A DNA stretch of 19,981 nt from Spirochaetota bacterium (GCA_029548715.1 JAKPMW010000042.1:1-19981), one strand, 5' to 3'; counted from the first letter of the stretch, positions 8,145-16,789 are shown. The notes: generated by a model not told the origin, from the sequence alone. Program-made: numbers and translations.

Positions 8145-8962
8145 CCGGCGTTGATGGTGACTCCGCCGTCATTTTCGATCCAGACCGAATACTTTTTCCC
8201 TGCAATGGCCAGTTTTGTGGCGATATCTGCCTGCACAGAGCGGACAAAGGGCAGGGCGACCTCGCGCTTTTCGAGGGATTCGAAAAGGCCCTTGCGGGAT
8301 AAACCATCGGGGAAAAAGCGGACAGCCTTTTGGGTGAAGTTTGTTCCAAATGAAGTTATTCCAAGCCAGGCATACCGTGTCCTGGCTCCAAGAAAGACGG
8401 CCGTGTCATCAAAGACAACCTGATATACGATCAGGCCAAAGCGTTCTCCCGGAAGGGAGATGGTGAAGGGGCGTTCGATACCGGGGATCGAGCCCGGCTG
8501 CGGTTCAACCAGCAGGGACATTTCCGATCCGCTGGCCGTATTCGCATGAATCCGGGCGATCAGGGTCCGGCCGGTAAAGGCAGTCAGACTGCGGATGAAG
8601 AGGATGATCATGATGATCAGGGCGGCAAAGACGAGGCCCGATATCGTGCCGAAGCTGCGCTTGAAGGTCTGGACGAGAAGCGAAAAGAGGATAAAGCCTG
8701 CCAGGAGGGCCCAGCTGAAGGCACCGCTGAACACATGCAGGCCCCCGGCTGCCAGCGCGTAGATTACAGACCCGGCAAGGGCCGCAAGCGAGATGACGAG
8801 TGAGGGAAGATGACGCCGGGGCATCCGGTCGCGCAATGCCCTGCGGGCGAAAAGGACTCCCGCCCAGGCAAAGGCGAAGAGCAGGAGGTAGACCGGGAGA
8901 CTGCCCAGGGAGAGGTCAATCGCGGGAGGTGAGGGTACGGCGGCCGTTGACAGCAAAACCAA
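8135..8962 (-). CDS. Four-helix membrane protein with C-terminal soluble domain, unknown function
   Basis: A 275-residue protein starting with TTG at 8962, chosen because a good GGAGG (8971-8975, minus strand) stands 8 bases upstream. There are four hydrophobic segments at about residues 22-39, 52-72, 76-99 and 104-124. A polar domain follows from about 130 to the end (IARIHANTASGSEMSLLVEP through WIENDGGVTINAGHD), rich in beta-like stretches. I do not recognise the family. It follows the giant A2M-like gene on the same strand but is separated from it by a strong terminator and has its own candidate -10 box, so it may be only partly linked in expression. Its stop codon overlaps the end of the convergent gene by 10 bases. 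A role in the envelope with the giant protein is a guess. Confidence 0.85.
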   Translation of the reverse strand: MVLLSTAAVPSPPAIDLSLGSLPVYLLLFAFAWAGVLFARRALRDRMPRRHLPSLVISLAALAGSVIYALAAGGLHVFSGAFSWALLAGFILFSLLVQTFKRSFGTISGLVFAALIIMIILFIRSLTAFTGRTLIARIHANTASGSEMSLLVEPQPGSIPGIERPFTISLPGERFGLIVYQVVFDDTAVFLGARTRYAWLGITSFGTNFTQKAVRFFPDGLSRKGLFESLEKREVALPFVRSVQADIATKLAIAGKKYSVWIENDGGVTINAGHD

Positions 8963-8970
8963 GGGAGAAT

Positions 8971-8975
8971 CCTCC
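8971..8975 (-). promoter_or_regulatory. Ribosome binding site supporting a TTG start
   Basis: On the minus strand GGAGG stands 8 bases before the TTG at 8962. There is no ATG or GTG in this frame at a comparable spacing, so the rare TTG start is supported. Confidence 0.65.
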
Positions 8976-8993
8976 GCAAACTGGTATCAATCC

Positions 8994-8999
8994 AGTATA
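8994..8999 (-). promoter_or_regulatory. Candidate -10 box for the membrane protein gene
   Basis: TATACT on the minus strand (5 of 6 to the sigma-70 consensus) would place a transcription start about 25 bases before the TTG start. The matching -35 region is poor (TTTCTT-like at a suitable distance), so this is a moderate call. It lies after the terminator of the giant gene, as expected for an independent promoter. Confidence 0.4.
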
Positions 9000-9108
9000 C
9001 CCCCGCCTGTCACGAAAGAAAAGCAGCAATTGCATACGCGAAATGCAAGAAGCCGGGGCAGATGCAGGTCCTGTACCCGGTAGCTGGGCCCCCGCAAGAT
9101 CCACCCCG

Positions 9109-9149
9109 AAAAAAAGCCGGGGGCTGTCCTGGCTGGACAGACCCCCGGC
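9109..9149 (-). terminator. Intrinsic terminator after the giant A2M-like gene
   Basis: Read on the minus strand, a GC-rich hairpin is followed by seven T residues (A7 at 9109-9115 on the plus strand). Eight base pairs (9116-9123 with 9142-9149), one bulged A at 9141, then six more pairs (9124-9129 with 9135-9140), close a 5-base loop. It starts 20 bases after the stop codon at 9170-9172. On the plus strand there is no U tract, so it acts in one direction only. Confidence 0.9.
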
Positions 9150-9169
9150 CTTGCGGGCAGGATTGTTGC

Positions 9170-12100
9170 TCAGAATTTGAGGTTTTTCAGCTCAAGCTGG
9201 CGTTTCTCCAGCTTCTGGTTTTGTTCCCAGCGTGCCTTGTTCGAATCCTGGATCGATTTGCGGTACTGCTTGAGTCCTTCCATGGACTTGTCCTTGTAAT
9301 CGACACCATATTCGTCATCGCTATTTCCTCTGGTGACGCTTCGGCTCTCGATCCGCTGGAAGGCATACTGGCCATCGTGGACCGCCGCCACAATCATGTT
9401 GCCCCGGATGGCCTGCGACTCGGCCATCCCCCGTGGGTCGCTGGCTGCCGTGGTCGAGCGCTGCCCGTCCGAAGGAATAAAGCGTATCTGGGCACCCGTC
9501 AGGGGGCGTGATGTCTTGCGGTCATGGATTGAGGCTCGCACGCTTCCATCGCCCGTGGTCATCACATCCAGAACCAGATCGCTGCGGATGATCATGCCGG
9601 ACTGTTCGATCCCGTCTGCCTTGATGACCACCAGCCAGGCGCCCTTGTCCCGGACAGGAATCGCTACCCGGGTTGTCTCACTCATCGGTTGTCCGGTCTT
9701 TCCCAATGCAATGGTCGTGGTCAGACTCGGCCTGATGCCCGCAAGGTTGATCCCTGTTACGTTGCGCAGGTCCTTTTGCTTGAGGCAGAGCATGAGAAAG
9801 TCAACCTTGTAGAGGGTGAGTGAGGCGCTTGAGATGTTACGCGATGTGATCTCAAGGCGGGTCTCGTCCTCAAGCGGGATGATCGTGATCTCAGGCAGGG
9901 AGAGCGTTTTTTGCTTCAGATGCTCGATTGCCCGGGCTGCATCTGAAAACCGTGTCTTGACCTTTTCATACAGCCTGATGGCTTCAGCATGGCGCTGTTC
10001 GGAATGCCTGATCTTGCCCAGCATGTGCAGGGCGTAATCACGATAGCGGCTCGGTCCCTGGGTTCCGTCCTGCTGCCTGAAGAGTCGTTCAGAAACGGCT
10101 TCACATTCGGTGCTGGCTTCGCCAAACTTGCGCTCGAAGTAGAGCGTGCTTGCCAGAAGGTACCTGAAGGAGTCGGTGAAGTGCGTGTTGGTGTAGACCT
10201 CGATTGCCGTACGGGCCCGCTTTTCGGCTGCCTGCCAGTGCTCACGCTCAAAGAGGAGCGAAACGGCCGAGAACGCGATCTCCGGGGCCAGCGGTGAGGC
10301 GGGAGCGGCGGCCAGGACTGCATCAAAGAGGGAGAGGGATTCGTCTTTCAGCCAGTCCTTTGTCACGCCGCGCTTGGACAGGTCCTCTGGCGAAAGTTCG
10401 GTTGACATCTGGAAGAGCTGCTGGGCAAAGGACGAAATGCTTGCAATCTCTTCGGTCCCGTCCGGATACTCAAGCCAGAGACTGCGCAGCGAGGCAGTGG
10501 CTTCACGGACCTGGTTGGCTGCCAGCCAGGCGGCACTGACTGCTGAGTCCTGGAGAAATTTTGCTTCGATAATTCCATCGAGCACCTGACAGGAGCGCTC
10601 ATGCTCTCCGATGCGGGCGTAGGCGGCAGCCACGGCATCGGCCTGCTCAAGCGAAATCGAGAGATCCTGGTGTTTTTCCTTCAGGCTCTCGAAATGGCGG
10701 ACAATCTCCCGTGCATTTTTTTCGCGGACAGCAATTTCAAGCAGCATCAGGCCTATTTCACGGGCCGGTTCGGGCTTGAGCTGCCAGCGGGTCAGGCATT
10801 CACTGAGCAGCGACTTGGCCTTGTCGTACTCGGCCTGCCTGAAATGCCATTCGCCAATCCGGTACATCTCGTCTGCCGAAAAACGGTACCCGGCAAAGAT
10901 GTCACTTCCGGGTGCTGCGATCACGAAGGGCTTGCGCCGGGTGGCTGTGCGTTTCCAGGGCGCAGAAACGGGGAAGCAGGAGGCCGAGCCAAGCCAGGTC
11001 TCTCCCTGGGCAAAGGCGACAAGGCCTTCCCGGATACGGATTGTCTCCAGTGGGGGCGGAGCCTTGACAAGATAGCGGATCCGCCCGGGCAGGAGCTCGC
11101 GATGGATCACAGCATTGCCCTCAAGGAGCCCGGTCGGGCGGCAGCCTGAGGGGACTGCAAATTCGGCGACAAGAATATCATCCTGGCGGACGCTCCCCGA
11201 GCGCAGTCTGATCTCAGCGCTGAAGGGGCTGCCCCTGCTTATCCTGGCCAGGTCGTTTGTCGGACTGGCGGTCCAGTCGGCGAGGATCGACATTCCTCTT
11301 GGGAGGGATTTCCCCTCAAGGGTGTAGGGGGGATGATGCAGCGAAACCTCAAAGGTGCCGGGAAAATCCTTCTGGGGGGTGGCATCGGGGGCCATGATTT
11401 CGACAAGCTCACAATGGATGCGGCATGGCCCGCGGCCCTCAAGCTGGACCTGGACTGTTGAGGCATCAGCGGATAGTTCGTCGCCAGTCAGCTGGATTGC
11501 CGAGGGCTGGGAGCTCAAGATCAGACCGGCTGCCTTGCCATTGATGCTGACCCGGGCTGTCCATGTTGCCGAAGCCGACTGGGAGACAAGATGACGGGCA
11601 TGAACCAGGGGAATGATCCCGTTTTCAGCAGGGGTATGCCAGCCGAAGCCGAGGCGGTGCGAGTCCAGCCAGGCCAATGCCTCCCCGATGATGGTCCTGC
11701 TTTCTGCATCGCTTGCCGCTGCAGAGAGGGCCAGGGCTGCCAGCGCGGTTGTGCCGCTTGCGCCGCCCATCCAGTGGACATGACGGGGTTGCTGGCCGGG
11801 AATGTGGGCCAGTCCATCCTTGCGGACAAATGAGCGGGCAAGCAGGCGCGCCAGCTCGCTGCTCATATCGCGTCTGCCTGCACTCTCAAGCGCCAGTGTC
11901 AGGAGGGCCATTTCCCTTGGGGCGAGGCGATCCCGCTCGCGGTAGAGTCTGTTCATCCAGGCAAAGGGAGAGTCCGAACCACCAGCCATGGCAAACAGGG
12001 CCAGGGCCTTGAATTCGTTGTTGTCCGAGGCACTGAAGAGCTGGTCAAGCTGCCGCTTTGTCCAGGTTGCAAGCGATGCCTCGATCTCTATCCCTGCGGC

Positions 12101-15100
12101 CCGACAGCGCTGGAGGGCAAAACCGAGCCATGCCGTTTCGCTGCTGGACGGAGGGATGTTTTGCCACCCTGTCTTCTCGAGGGTTGCCAGATGCCTGATC
12201 CGGGATTCGATCGCCGCGCGGAGGCTGTTGTGCCGGGCCGCCTCTTGCGGGCGGATTGCCCTGAGGTATTCCAGTGCTGCGGTGTCACGAACAATGGTAG
12301 CAATAATTCCGGAAAGCTGGTTTTTGCCGATAAACTCGGGGACACCCTCAAGGAGGATGGATTCGGGCTGTTCTGCCCTGATCCGCAAGGTTCGCTGTAC
12401 TGCACCTGCTGTGTGTGTGAGGCGTTTTTCCCAGCTTGTCCGGACAAGGGCTGATGACCCGCTCACCCGTCTGTCACCGGCAGGCTGGACCAGCACGGGG
12501 ACTGCGGCCGTAAAGGCCGGGTCAGTGACTCGAAGAACAAAGGAGCCGGCTGTCGTGACGGAGAGGGGGATAAAGACCTCGCTGGCCGAGGAGGGTTTGA
12601 GCGACCAGAGGATTCTGCCGTCTGCAATGCCGGACCCGGTCGCAGTCTCAAGCTGCCAGCGGAGTGTTCCCTGCAGTGCGCGTTCTGCCCGCGTTGAAAT
12701 AATGAGGGGGACCTGGAGTGAGTCGCCCGTGTTGATGGAATCCGGCAGCTGGATTCTTGCATGGGTTGTGTTGACAGCGTGCATGACGGTCTCGGCATCT
12801 CCGAAAAGGGAGTCCCCGGAAACCGCAACTGTGACAACGCGCCAGGAAGCCGAGCGGTCGGGCAGGACAAAGCTTGCCTTGGCTGTTCCGTCCCGGTCCG
12901 TCCTGAGGCGACCGGCATACCAGGCCAGCTCGGCCCAGGCCGAGGGCGTTCCGGGTTTTCCCGGGCGGGTGTCAATGGTCTCATTCATTTTTTCGGATTC
13001 ACGGGTCTGGCGGATCGAACGGTCAAGCCCGTTGGCTGTCCGGAGTGATGGCTGGTCGGCCCGGCCTGCGGCCCGATCCTGCTCGAGTGCGACCATGTCC
13101 GGATCACGCTCCCCCGTTGTGGCAGAATAGACAAAGGGGGTAAACGAGGCGGCACGCGAGGCAACAAGTGGCAGGCGGGGAAAGAACGTGCCTGTGATAT
13201 CTGCCCGCGAGGCATTGACGGCCGACCAGATGGCATCGTCAATCACAAAGACGAAGAGGCTGGATGGCGAGCCTTCACCCGCAGGTGTTTTTGAGGTGAA
13301 ACGCAGTGTTACCTCCTTTCCCGGAACCGGCGCGGCTGTCGGGGCAATGTCCAGCTTGAGCGCGTGCCTGAGGGTGAAGTCAGCGTGCGATGAGTAAAAG
13401 CCGTTTGTGGTCGCGGTCATGATCACGAGACGGAAGTTGGGCGAGAGCTCCTTTCCGGGGAAGAGCGAGATCGTCGACTCGCCGACCGGGATGTGGATCC
13501 GCTGTTGTCGCACGATCCGGTCGCGTTCGAGGACAAGCAGGCCGTCCTGGGGCTTGTCAAGGCGGGAGTGGACGCGCACCTTGAGTGCCTGTCCGCTTGC
13601 GACTTCCGTGCTGTCCTGCAGGATATGGAGCCGCTGGGGATCTTTGGCACCGCTAACGTCCAGTTCGGACTGGGCAAGCACCTGTTCACCCGATGAGGCT
13701 TGTGTCACGGCTGTAATGCGGTACTTTCCCGGACGCAGTGCTGGCAGGTTTACTTCGGATTTTCCGGTAAGCGTGACAGTTGTCCTGGCTATGGGCAGGG
13801 TTCTTCCATTTGTCAGGAGGCTGGCGCTGACATCGACGTTGCGGCGGGGGTTTGCGCCCGGAATCGCTTCAAGGGATACTTCGACAACCGGTTTTTCGGT
13901 ATCCAGCCAGATGCTACGGCGTGGCTTGAGGCTGAGGGAGACATCGCGGTTGGCAAAGGTAATGCTGTGGGTGTGCACCCGGTCTTCCCAGGAGGGTTTG
14001 AGGGACACCGTGAGGGCTTCGCCGCTGATGCGTTCGGCCGAGTCGACATGCAGCACAACCTGGCCGCGTGGATCCGTCAGCGCGGTATTCCAGTCTTCCT
14101 GGTTGACACGCCAGAGCAGATGACGCCCTGCAGCCGGTTCTCCCCAGAGATGGGCACAGGTCGCGGTCAGGCTGATGCGGTCCCCGATCAGCGGGACGAC
14201 AGGGGTCTGGGAGAAGGTGACAGATGTTTCCCTGGGCGTATAGTGCTCGACCTTGAGCTGGTGCACCGCACTGAGTGTCCGGTTGGTGTTCATCAGGCTG
14301 AGAGTGAGATACCCGGGAGCCTCGGCAGGGTCAATCACGAATTCGCCGGAGATTGTTCCCAGATCGTCCGGGGCAAGGGTCTGCCTGAGGACGTCGATTC
14401 CGCTTGGGCTGCGTGCAGAAACGAGGAAGTGTTCTCGCGGGGTGGAGAGATTTCCTGCTGCATCTCTCAGGCGCAGGGTCAGTCTGAAGTGGACCGTATC
14501 CCCCGGGCGCCATGCCTGCCGGTCTGCGGCAAGGTGACTCACAAGGCGGGTCTGGGCAGGCCGGTACTGGTCAAACCAGCCGGGCGAGACCGCTGCCACA
14601 TTTTTTCCTGAACGGGCGTAGACAGAGACAGAGGACGCGGCCTGCTCGTTGGTTGCGTTGTAGAGAAAGATTCCGTCCCCGTCGGTTGCTCCGGAGGCAA
14701 ACACATCCTTCCCGTTTGAAAGCAGAATCTCTGAGCCGGATACGGGGGTGCCTGTTTTCAGATGCGTCGTCTGCACGACGACCTGCCCGCGTGCGGCCCG
14801 GACAACCAGACCCAGGTCGCTCTTGACCAGCAGGGTTGACGACTGGAGTTTGTCGCTCGTGCACTGAACGACCCATGTCCCTGGGCCCGTTACTTCAACA
14901 GGGATCGAGAGCTGCGAGAGCCTGTGCTTTTTGTAGTCGGGGATTGTATACCAGAAATCCTTGTCAGGACTGATCAGGTCAACATCAAGTTTTTCCATTC
15001 CCTTGAATCCGGCCTTGCTCCGGAAATAGGCCTCACTGTCGAGGTGGTAGATCCGGACACGGACCTTGGGAATATTGCGAACCTTCAGTTCGACGCGGGA

Positions 15101-16633
15101 GGCTGTTCCTTCGGGGAAAACCCCCTGGGTGGAGAGTGCCAGCGATTCGTTTTCAAGCTCACGAATCTTCTGCTCGGCTTGCTGGCGGTATTTCCAGATC
15201 GTAAGCTTTTTGAGAAGCTCGATTGCTCCTTCATGATTGTCCAGCCTGTCAGCCAGCAGGGTGGCGGCGAGGATGCATGCTTCCTGCCCCTGCTCACTTG
15301 TTGGCCAGCGCCGCCAGACGTCCTGCCAGCAGTCAACTGCGGCCTTCCAGTCCTTTCTTTTTTCGAGGCTGTGGCCGAGGCGCAGGGCGGCCGTCGGGGT
15401 GCGCGCATCAAGGGGGTAGCGGGACATGAACCTGGTCCAGAGTTCGCCAGCCCTGGCGTACTCTTCGCCGCTCATGGCCCGGTCAGCCTCGCCGAATTCA
15501 ACGTCAACCAGGAGACGCTGGGCCTGTTGCCAGAAGCTGCTTCCGGGAAAACGCGCCAGCAGGCTGCGCAGTGACTGCATGGCATCGGAATGCCTGTTGA
15601 GAGCAAACAGCATCTGTGCCGAGCGGAAAAATGCCTCTGGGGCATGCTCTCCATCCGGCCATTGCGTGATGCAGTTTTTGAGGGAGGCAAGACCTGCTTC
15701 GCGCTCTCCGGCGTGGATCTCGGCCAGGGCGGTACGGAAAAGCAGGCCCTCACTGCGCTTGTCCCTGGCAAACCTGGCGGCCACGTCCCGGACGACGAGA
15801 CGACCCCGTGTCAGCTCACGGCGGTTGACGGAGGGAAACCCCAGGACATCAAGCAGCTCGGTCGCCGCGAGGAGGGGCACTTCACCCTGGTTGGTGCTGC
15901 GGGAGGCCACGGTCAGGTAGTGCTCGGCTGCATCACGTCTGCCAAGCCCGCGGAATATCCGGCCAAGCTGGTAGCGCAGTTCGGTCAGCATCTGTGGCTG
16001 CAGGGCCGGCGTTTTTTTCATGAGAGACTCAAGGTCCCCGCGTGCTTCCTCCAGGTTGCGGTACCCCGAAACCAGAATGAGGCATTTTGCACGCGAGAGA
16101 CGGATCCGGTACTCAAGTTCCTGCGGGAGGGTGCCGGCGTCAAGGGCTGCGCTGTAGAGGGAGATCGCTTTTTGATAATCAGGTGCGAGGCTCTTGTCCG
16201 CGGGTTCGACCAGACGGTCGGCCATGCTGACGTAGATCATCGCCTGGGCCCGGATTCGCTCGGGGGCCGAGAGGCGTGCCAGTGAAGCACGGAGAATCTG
16301 GCCGGCCTCCTCAAAGCGCTTGAGGGACATCAGGCTGGAGGCCTTGCCGAAGAGAGCCTTGTTTTTTTCTGCGGACGCCGGATGACGGGTTATTACCGCG
16401 TCGTATGCCTTGAGGGCATCCCCGTGTCGCCCGAGTGCGCGCAGGGCATTGCCCTGGAGAACGAGGGCGGCGGGTGTGTTTTCCGTAGCGGCCAGGCTGG
16501 CTGCCCGGGAATAGTCCCGGTTGACAAGGGCGGCCCTTGCTTCATCAATGACGGCAGCCAGGATGCTGCCGCAGAGGATCAGGAGGGGCGGAAGTGTGAG
16601 GATAATTCGGAAAAAACGGGGAACGTGCGGCAT
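9170..16633 (-). CDS. Giant secreted TPR / alpha-2-macroglobulin-like protein, thioester motif absent
   Basis: A 2487-residue protein. ATG at 16633 is chosen because AAGGAG stands 6 bases before it and a Sec signal peptide follows (MPHVPRFFRIILTLPPLLIL, then a short SILAA cleavage region). The frame stays open 100 codons upstream, but that part looks non-coding. Order of parts: TPR-like helices about 30-490; macroglobulin-like MG1/MG2 region about 490-655; WRPGDTV at 708-714, the usual A2M_N strand; further MG domains; an Arg/Glu-rich flexible stretch about 1160-1230 in bait-region position; an A2M core segment about 1235-1285 (GRLRTDRDGTAKASFVLPDR); a helical thioester-type domain about 1430-1760 (HWMGGASGTTALAALALS near 1620). 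The C-terminal MG/receptor-like part runs to about 1900, a second TPR block covers 1910-2240, a second MG1/MG2-like module 2243-2405, and a charged helical tail ends the protein. The expected GCxEQ is replaced by FIGKNQ (G1436), with no Cys, as in YfaS-type bacterial A2Ms. Likely periplasmic or cell-surface; target unknown. The usual penicillin-binding partner gene is absent. Confidence 0.93.
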   Translation of the reverse strand: MPHVPRFFRIILTLPPLLILCGSILAAVIDEARAALVNRDYSRAASLAATENTPAALVLQGNALRALGRHGDALKAYDAVITRHPASAEKNKALFGKASSLMSLKRFEEAGQILRASLARLSAPERIRAQAMIYVSMADRLVEPADKSLAPDYQKAISLYSAALDAGTLPQELEYRIRLSRAKCLILVSGYRNLEEARGDLESLMKKTPALQPQMLTELRYQLGRIFRGLGRRDAAEHYLTVASRSTNQGEVPLLAATELLDVLGFPSVNRRELTRGRLVVRDVAARFARDKRSEGLLFRTALAEIHAGEREAGLASLKNCITQWPDGEHAPEAFFRSAQMLFALNRHSDAMQSLRSLLARFPGSSFWQQAQRLLVDVEFGEADRAMSGEEYARAGELWTRFMSRYPLDARTPTAALRLGHSLEKRKDWKAAVDCWQDVWRRWPTSEQGQEACILAATLLADRLDNHEGAIELLKKLTIWKYRQQAEQKIRELENESLALSTQGVFPEGTASRVELKVRNIPKVRVRIYHLDSEAYFRSKAGFKGMEKLDVDLISPDKDFWYTIPDYKKHRLSQLSIPVEVTGPGTWVVQCTSDKLQSSTLLVKSDLGLVVRAARGQVVVQTTHLKTGTPVSGSEILLSNGKDVFASGATDGDGIFLYNATNEQAASSVSVYARSGKNVAAVSPGWFDQYRPAQTRLVSHLAADRQAWRPGDTVHFRLTLRLRDAAGNLSTPREHFLVSARSPSGIDVLRQTLAPDDLGTISGEFVIDPAEAPGYLTLSLMNTNRTLSAVHQLKVEHYTPRETSVTFSQTPVVPLIGDRISLTATCAHLWGEPAAGRHLLWRVNQEDWNTALTDPRGQVVLHVDSAERISGEALTVSLKPSWEDRVHTHSITFANRDVSLSLKPRRSIWLDTEKPVVEVSLEAIPGANPRRNVDVSASLLTNGRTLPIARTTVTLTGKSEVNLPALRPGKYRITAVTQASSGEQVLAQSELDVSGAKDPQRLHILQDSTEVASGQALKVRVHSRLDKPQDGLLVLERDRIVRQQRIHIPVGESTISLFPGKELSPNFRLVIMTATTNGFYSSHADFTLRHALKLDIAPTAAPVPGKEVTLRFTSKTPAGEGSPSSLFVFVIDDAIWSAVNASRADITGTFFPRLPLVASRAASFTPFVYSATTGERDPDMVALEQDRAAGRADQPSLRTANGLDRSIRQTRESEKMNETIDTRPGKPGTPSAWAELAWYAGRLRTDRDGTAKASFVLPDRSASWRVVTVAVSGDSLFGDAETVMHAVNTTHARIQLPDSINTGDSLQVPLIISTRAERALQGTLRWQLETATGSGIADGRILWSLKPSSASEVFIPLSVTTAGSFVLRVTDPAFTAAVPVLVQPAGDRRVSGSSALVRTSWEKRLTHTAGAVQRTLRIRAEQPESILLEGVPEFIGKNQLSGIIATIVRDTAALEYLRAIRPQEAARHNSLRAAIESRIRHLATLEKTGWQNIPPSSSETAWLGFALQRCRAAGIEIEASLATWTKRQLDQLFSASDNNEFKALALFAMAGGSDSPFAWMNRLYRERDRLAPREMALLTLALESAGRRDMSSELARLLARSFVRKDGLAHIPGQQPRHVHWMGGASGTTALAALALSAAASDAESRTIIGEALAWLDSHRLGFGWHTPAENGIIPLVHARHLVSQSASATWTARVSINGKAAGLILSSQPSAIQLTGDELSADASTVQVQLEGRGPCRIHCELVEIMAPDATPQKDFPGTFEVSLHHPPYTLEGKSLPRGMSILADWTASPTNDLARISRGSPFSAEIRLRSGSVRQDDILVAEFAVPSGCRPTGLLEGNAVIHRELLPGRIRYLVKAPPPLETIRIREGLVAFAQGETWLGSASCFPVSAPWKRTATRRKPFVIAAPGSDIFAGYRFSADEMYRIGEWHFRQAEYDKAKSLLSECLTRWQLKPEPAREIGLMLLEIAVREKNAREIVRHFESLKEKHQDLSISLEQADAVAAAYARIGEHERSCQVLDGIIEAKFLQDSAVSAAWLAANQVREATASLRSLWLEYPDGTEEIASISSFAQQLFQMSTELSPEDLSKRGVTKDWLKDESLSLFDAVLAAAPASPLAPEIAFSAVSLLFEREHWQAAEKRARTAIEVYTNTHFTDSFRYLLASTLYFERKFGEASTECEAVSERLFRQQDGTQGPSRYRDYALHMLGKIRHSEQRHAEAIRLYEKVKTRFSDAARAIEHLKQKTLSLPEITIIPLEDETRLEITSRNISSASLTLYKVDFLMLCLKQKDLRNVTGINLAGIRPSLTTTIALGKTGQPMSETTRVAIPVRDKGAWLVVIKADGIEQSGMIIRSDLVLDVMTTGDGSVRASIHDRKTSRPLTGAQIRFIPSDGQRSTTAASDPRGMAESQAIRGNMIVAAVHDGQYAFQRIESRSVTRGNSDDEYGVDYKDKSMEGLKQYRKSIQDSNKARWEQNQKLEKRQLELKNLKF
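9419..9907 (-). repeat. Second copy of the MG1/MG2-like protein module (diverged, residues about 2243-2405)
   Basis: This part of the giant protein aligns by eye with residues about 490-655 of the same protein. Landmarks are RNISSASLTLYKVDF versus RNIPKVRVRIYHLDS, IPVRDKGAWLVV versus IPVEVTGPGTWVV, IRSDLVLDV versus VKSDLGLVV, and KTSRPLTGAQI versus KTGTPVSGSEI. Both copies are directly preceded by TPR-like helices. The match is at protein level and diverged, not a DNA repeat. Confidence 0.65.
14669..15166 (-). repeat. First copy of the MG1/MG2-like protein module (residues about 490-655)
   Basis: This is the N-terminal partner of the duplicated module described at 9419-9907. Here it leads on into the rest of the A2M core (WRPGDTV at 708-714), whereas the C-terminal copy ends in a short charged tail. 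Confidence 0.65.
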
Positions 16634-16639
16634 GGGACT

Positions 16640-16645
16640 CTCCTT
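16640..16645 (-). promoter_or_regulatory. Ribosome binding site for the giant gene
   Basis: AAGGAG on the minus strand with a 6-base spacer before ATG 16633. Together with the signal peptide right after this ATG it rejects the longer upstream start. Confidence 0.8.
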
Positions 16646-16685
16646 GGGCACGATATGACGGGGCCGGACTGGCGGCCTGGTATGC

Positions 16686-16694
16686 AGTCTACCA
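16686..16694 (-). promoter_or_regulatory. Candidate extended -10 promoter of the giant gene
   Basis: The minus strand reads TGGTAGACT, an extended -10 (TGn) followed by TAGACT (4 of 6 to TATAAT). No good -35 box stands at 17 bases; TTGCGA is present but at 20 bases. It lies about 55 bases before the ATG in the divergent intergenic region. Confidence 0.35.
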
Positions 16695-16745
16695 CAAAGT
16701 GCACAAAAAGTTCGCAATTCCTCCATTAAAGTTTCACTGTTTTGC

Positions 16746-16768
16746 CCTGCGGGCGAAGCCCTTGCAGG
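16746..16768. repeat. Inverted repeat in the divergent promoter region
   Basis: CCTGC-GGGC, a GAA loop, then GCCC-TT-GCAGG: nine pairs with a 2-base bulge. There is no T tract on either side, so it is not an obvious terminator. It ends 21 bases before the -35 box of the plus-strand promoter and could be an operator, or an RNA hairpin in a longer leader. The 16634-16854 interval otherwise holds only the promoters and ribosome binding sites listed. Confidence 0.5.
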
Positions 16769-16789
16769 AATCCCGGAATGTCGCACCGC

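Noticed and set aside
11988..13130. 380-codon plus-strand frame inside the giant gene
   Set aside because: Ser/Arg-rich shadow; the minus-strand A2M core in the same stretch carries the recognisable domains.
16560..16633. Lipoprotein signal on the giant protein
   Set aside because: A Cys follows LLIL, but the residue before it is Leu rather than Gly, Ala or Ser, so the lipobox is poor; a signal peptidase I site is more likely.
16726..16760. Flagellar sigma-28 promoter (TAAAGTTT seen upstream of the polyproline gene)
   Set aside because: The -35-like TAAAGTTT is present, but no GCCGATAA-like -10 stands at the right distance.
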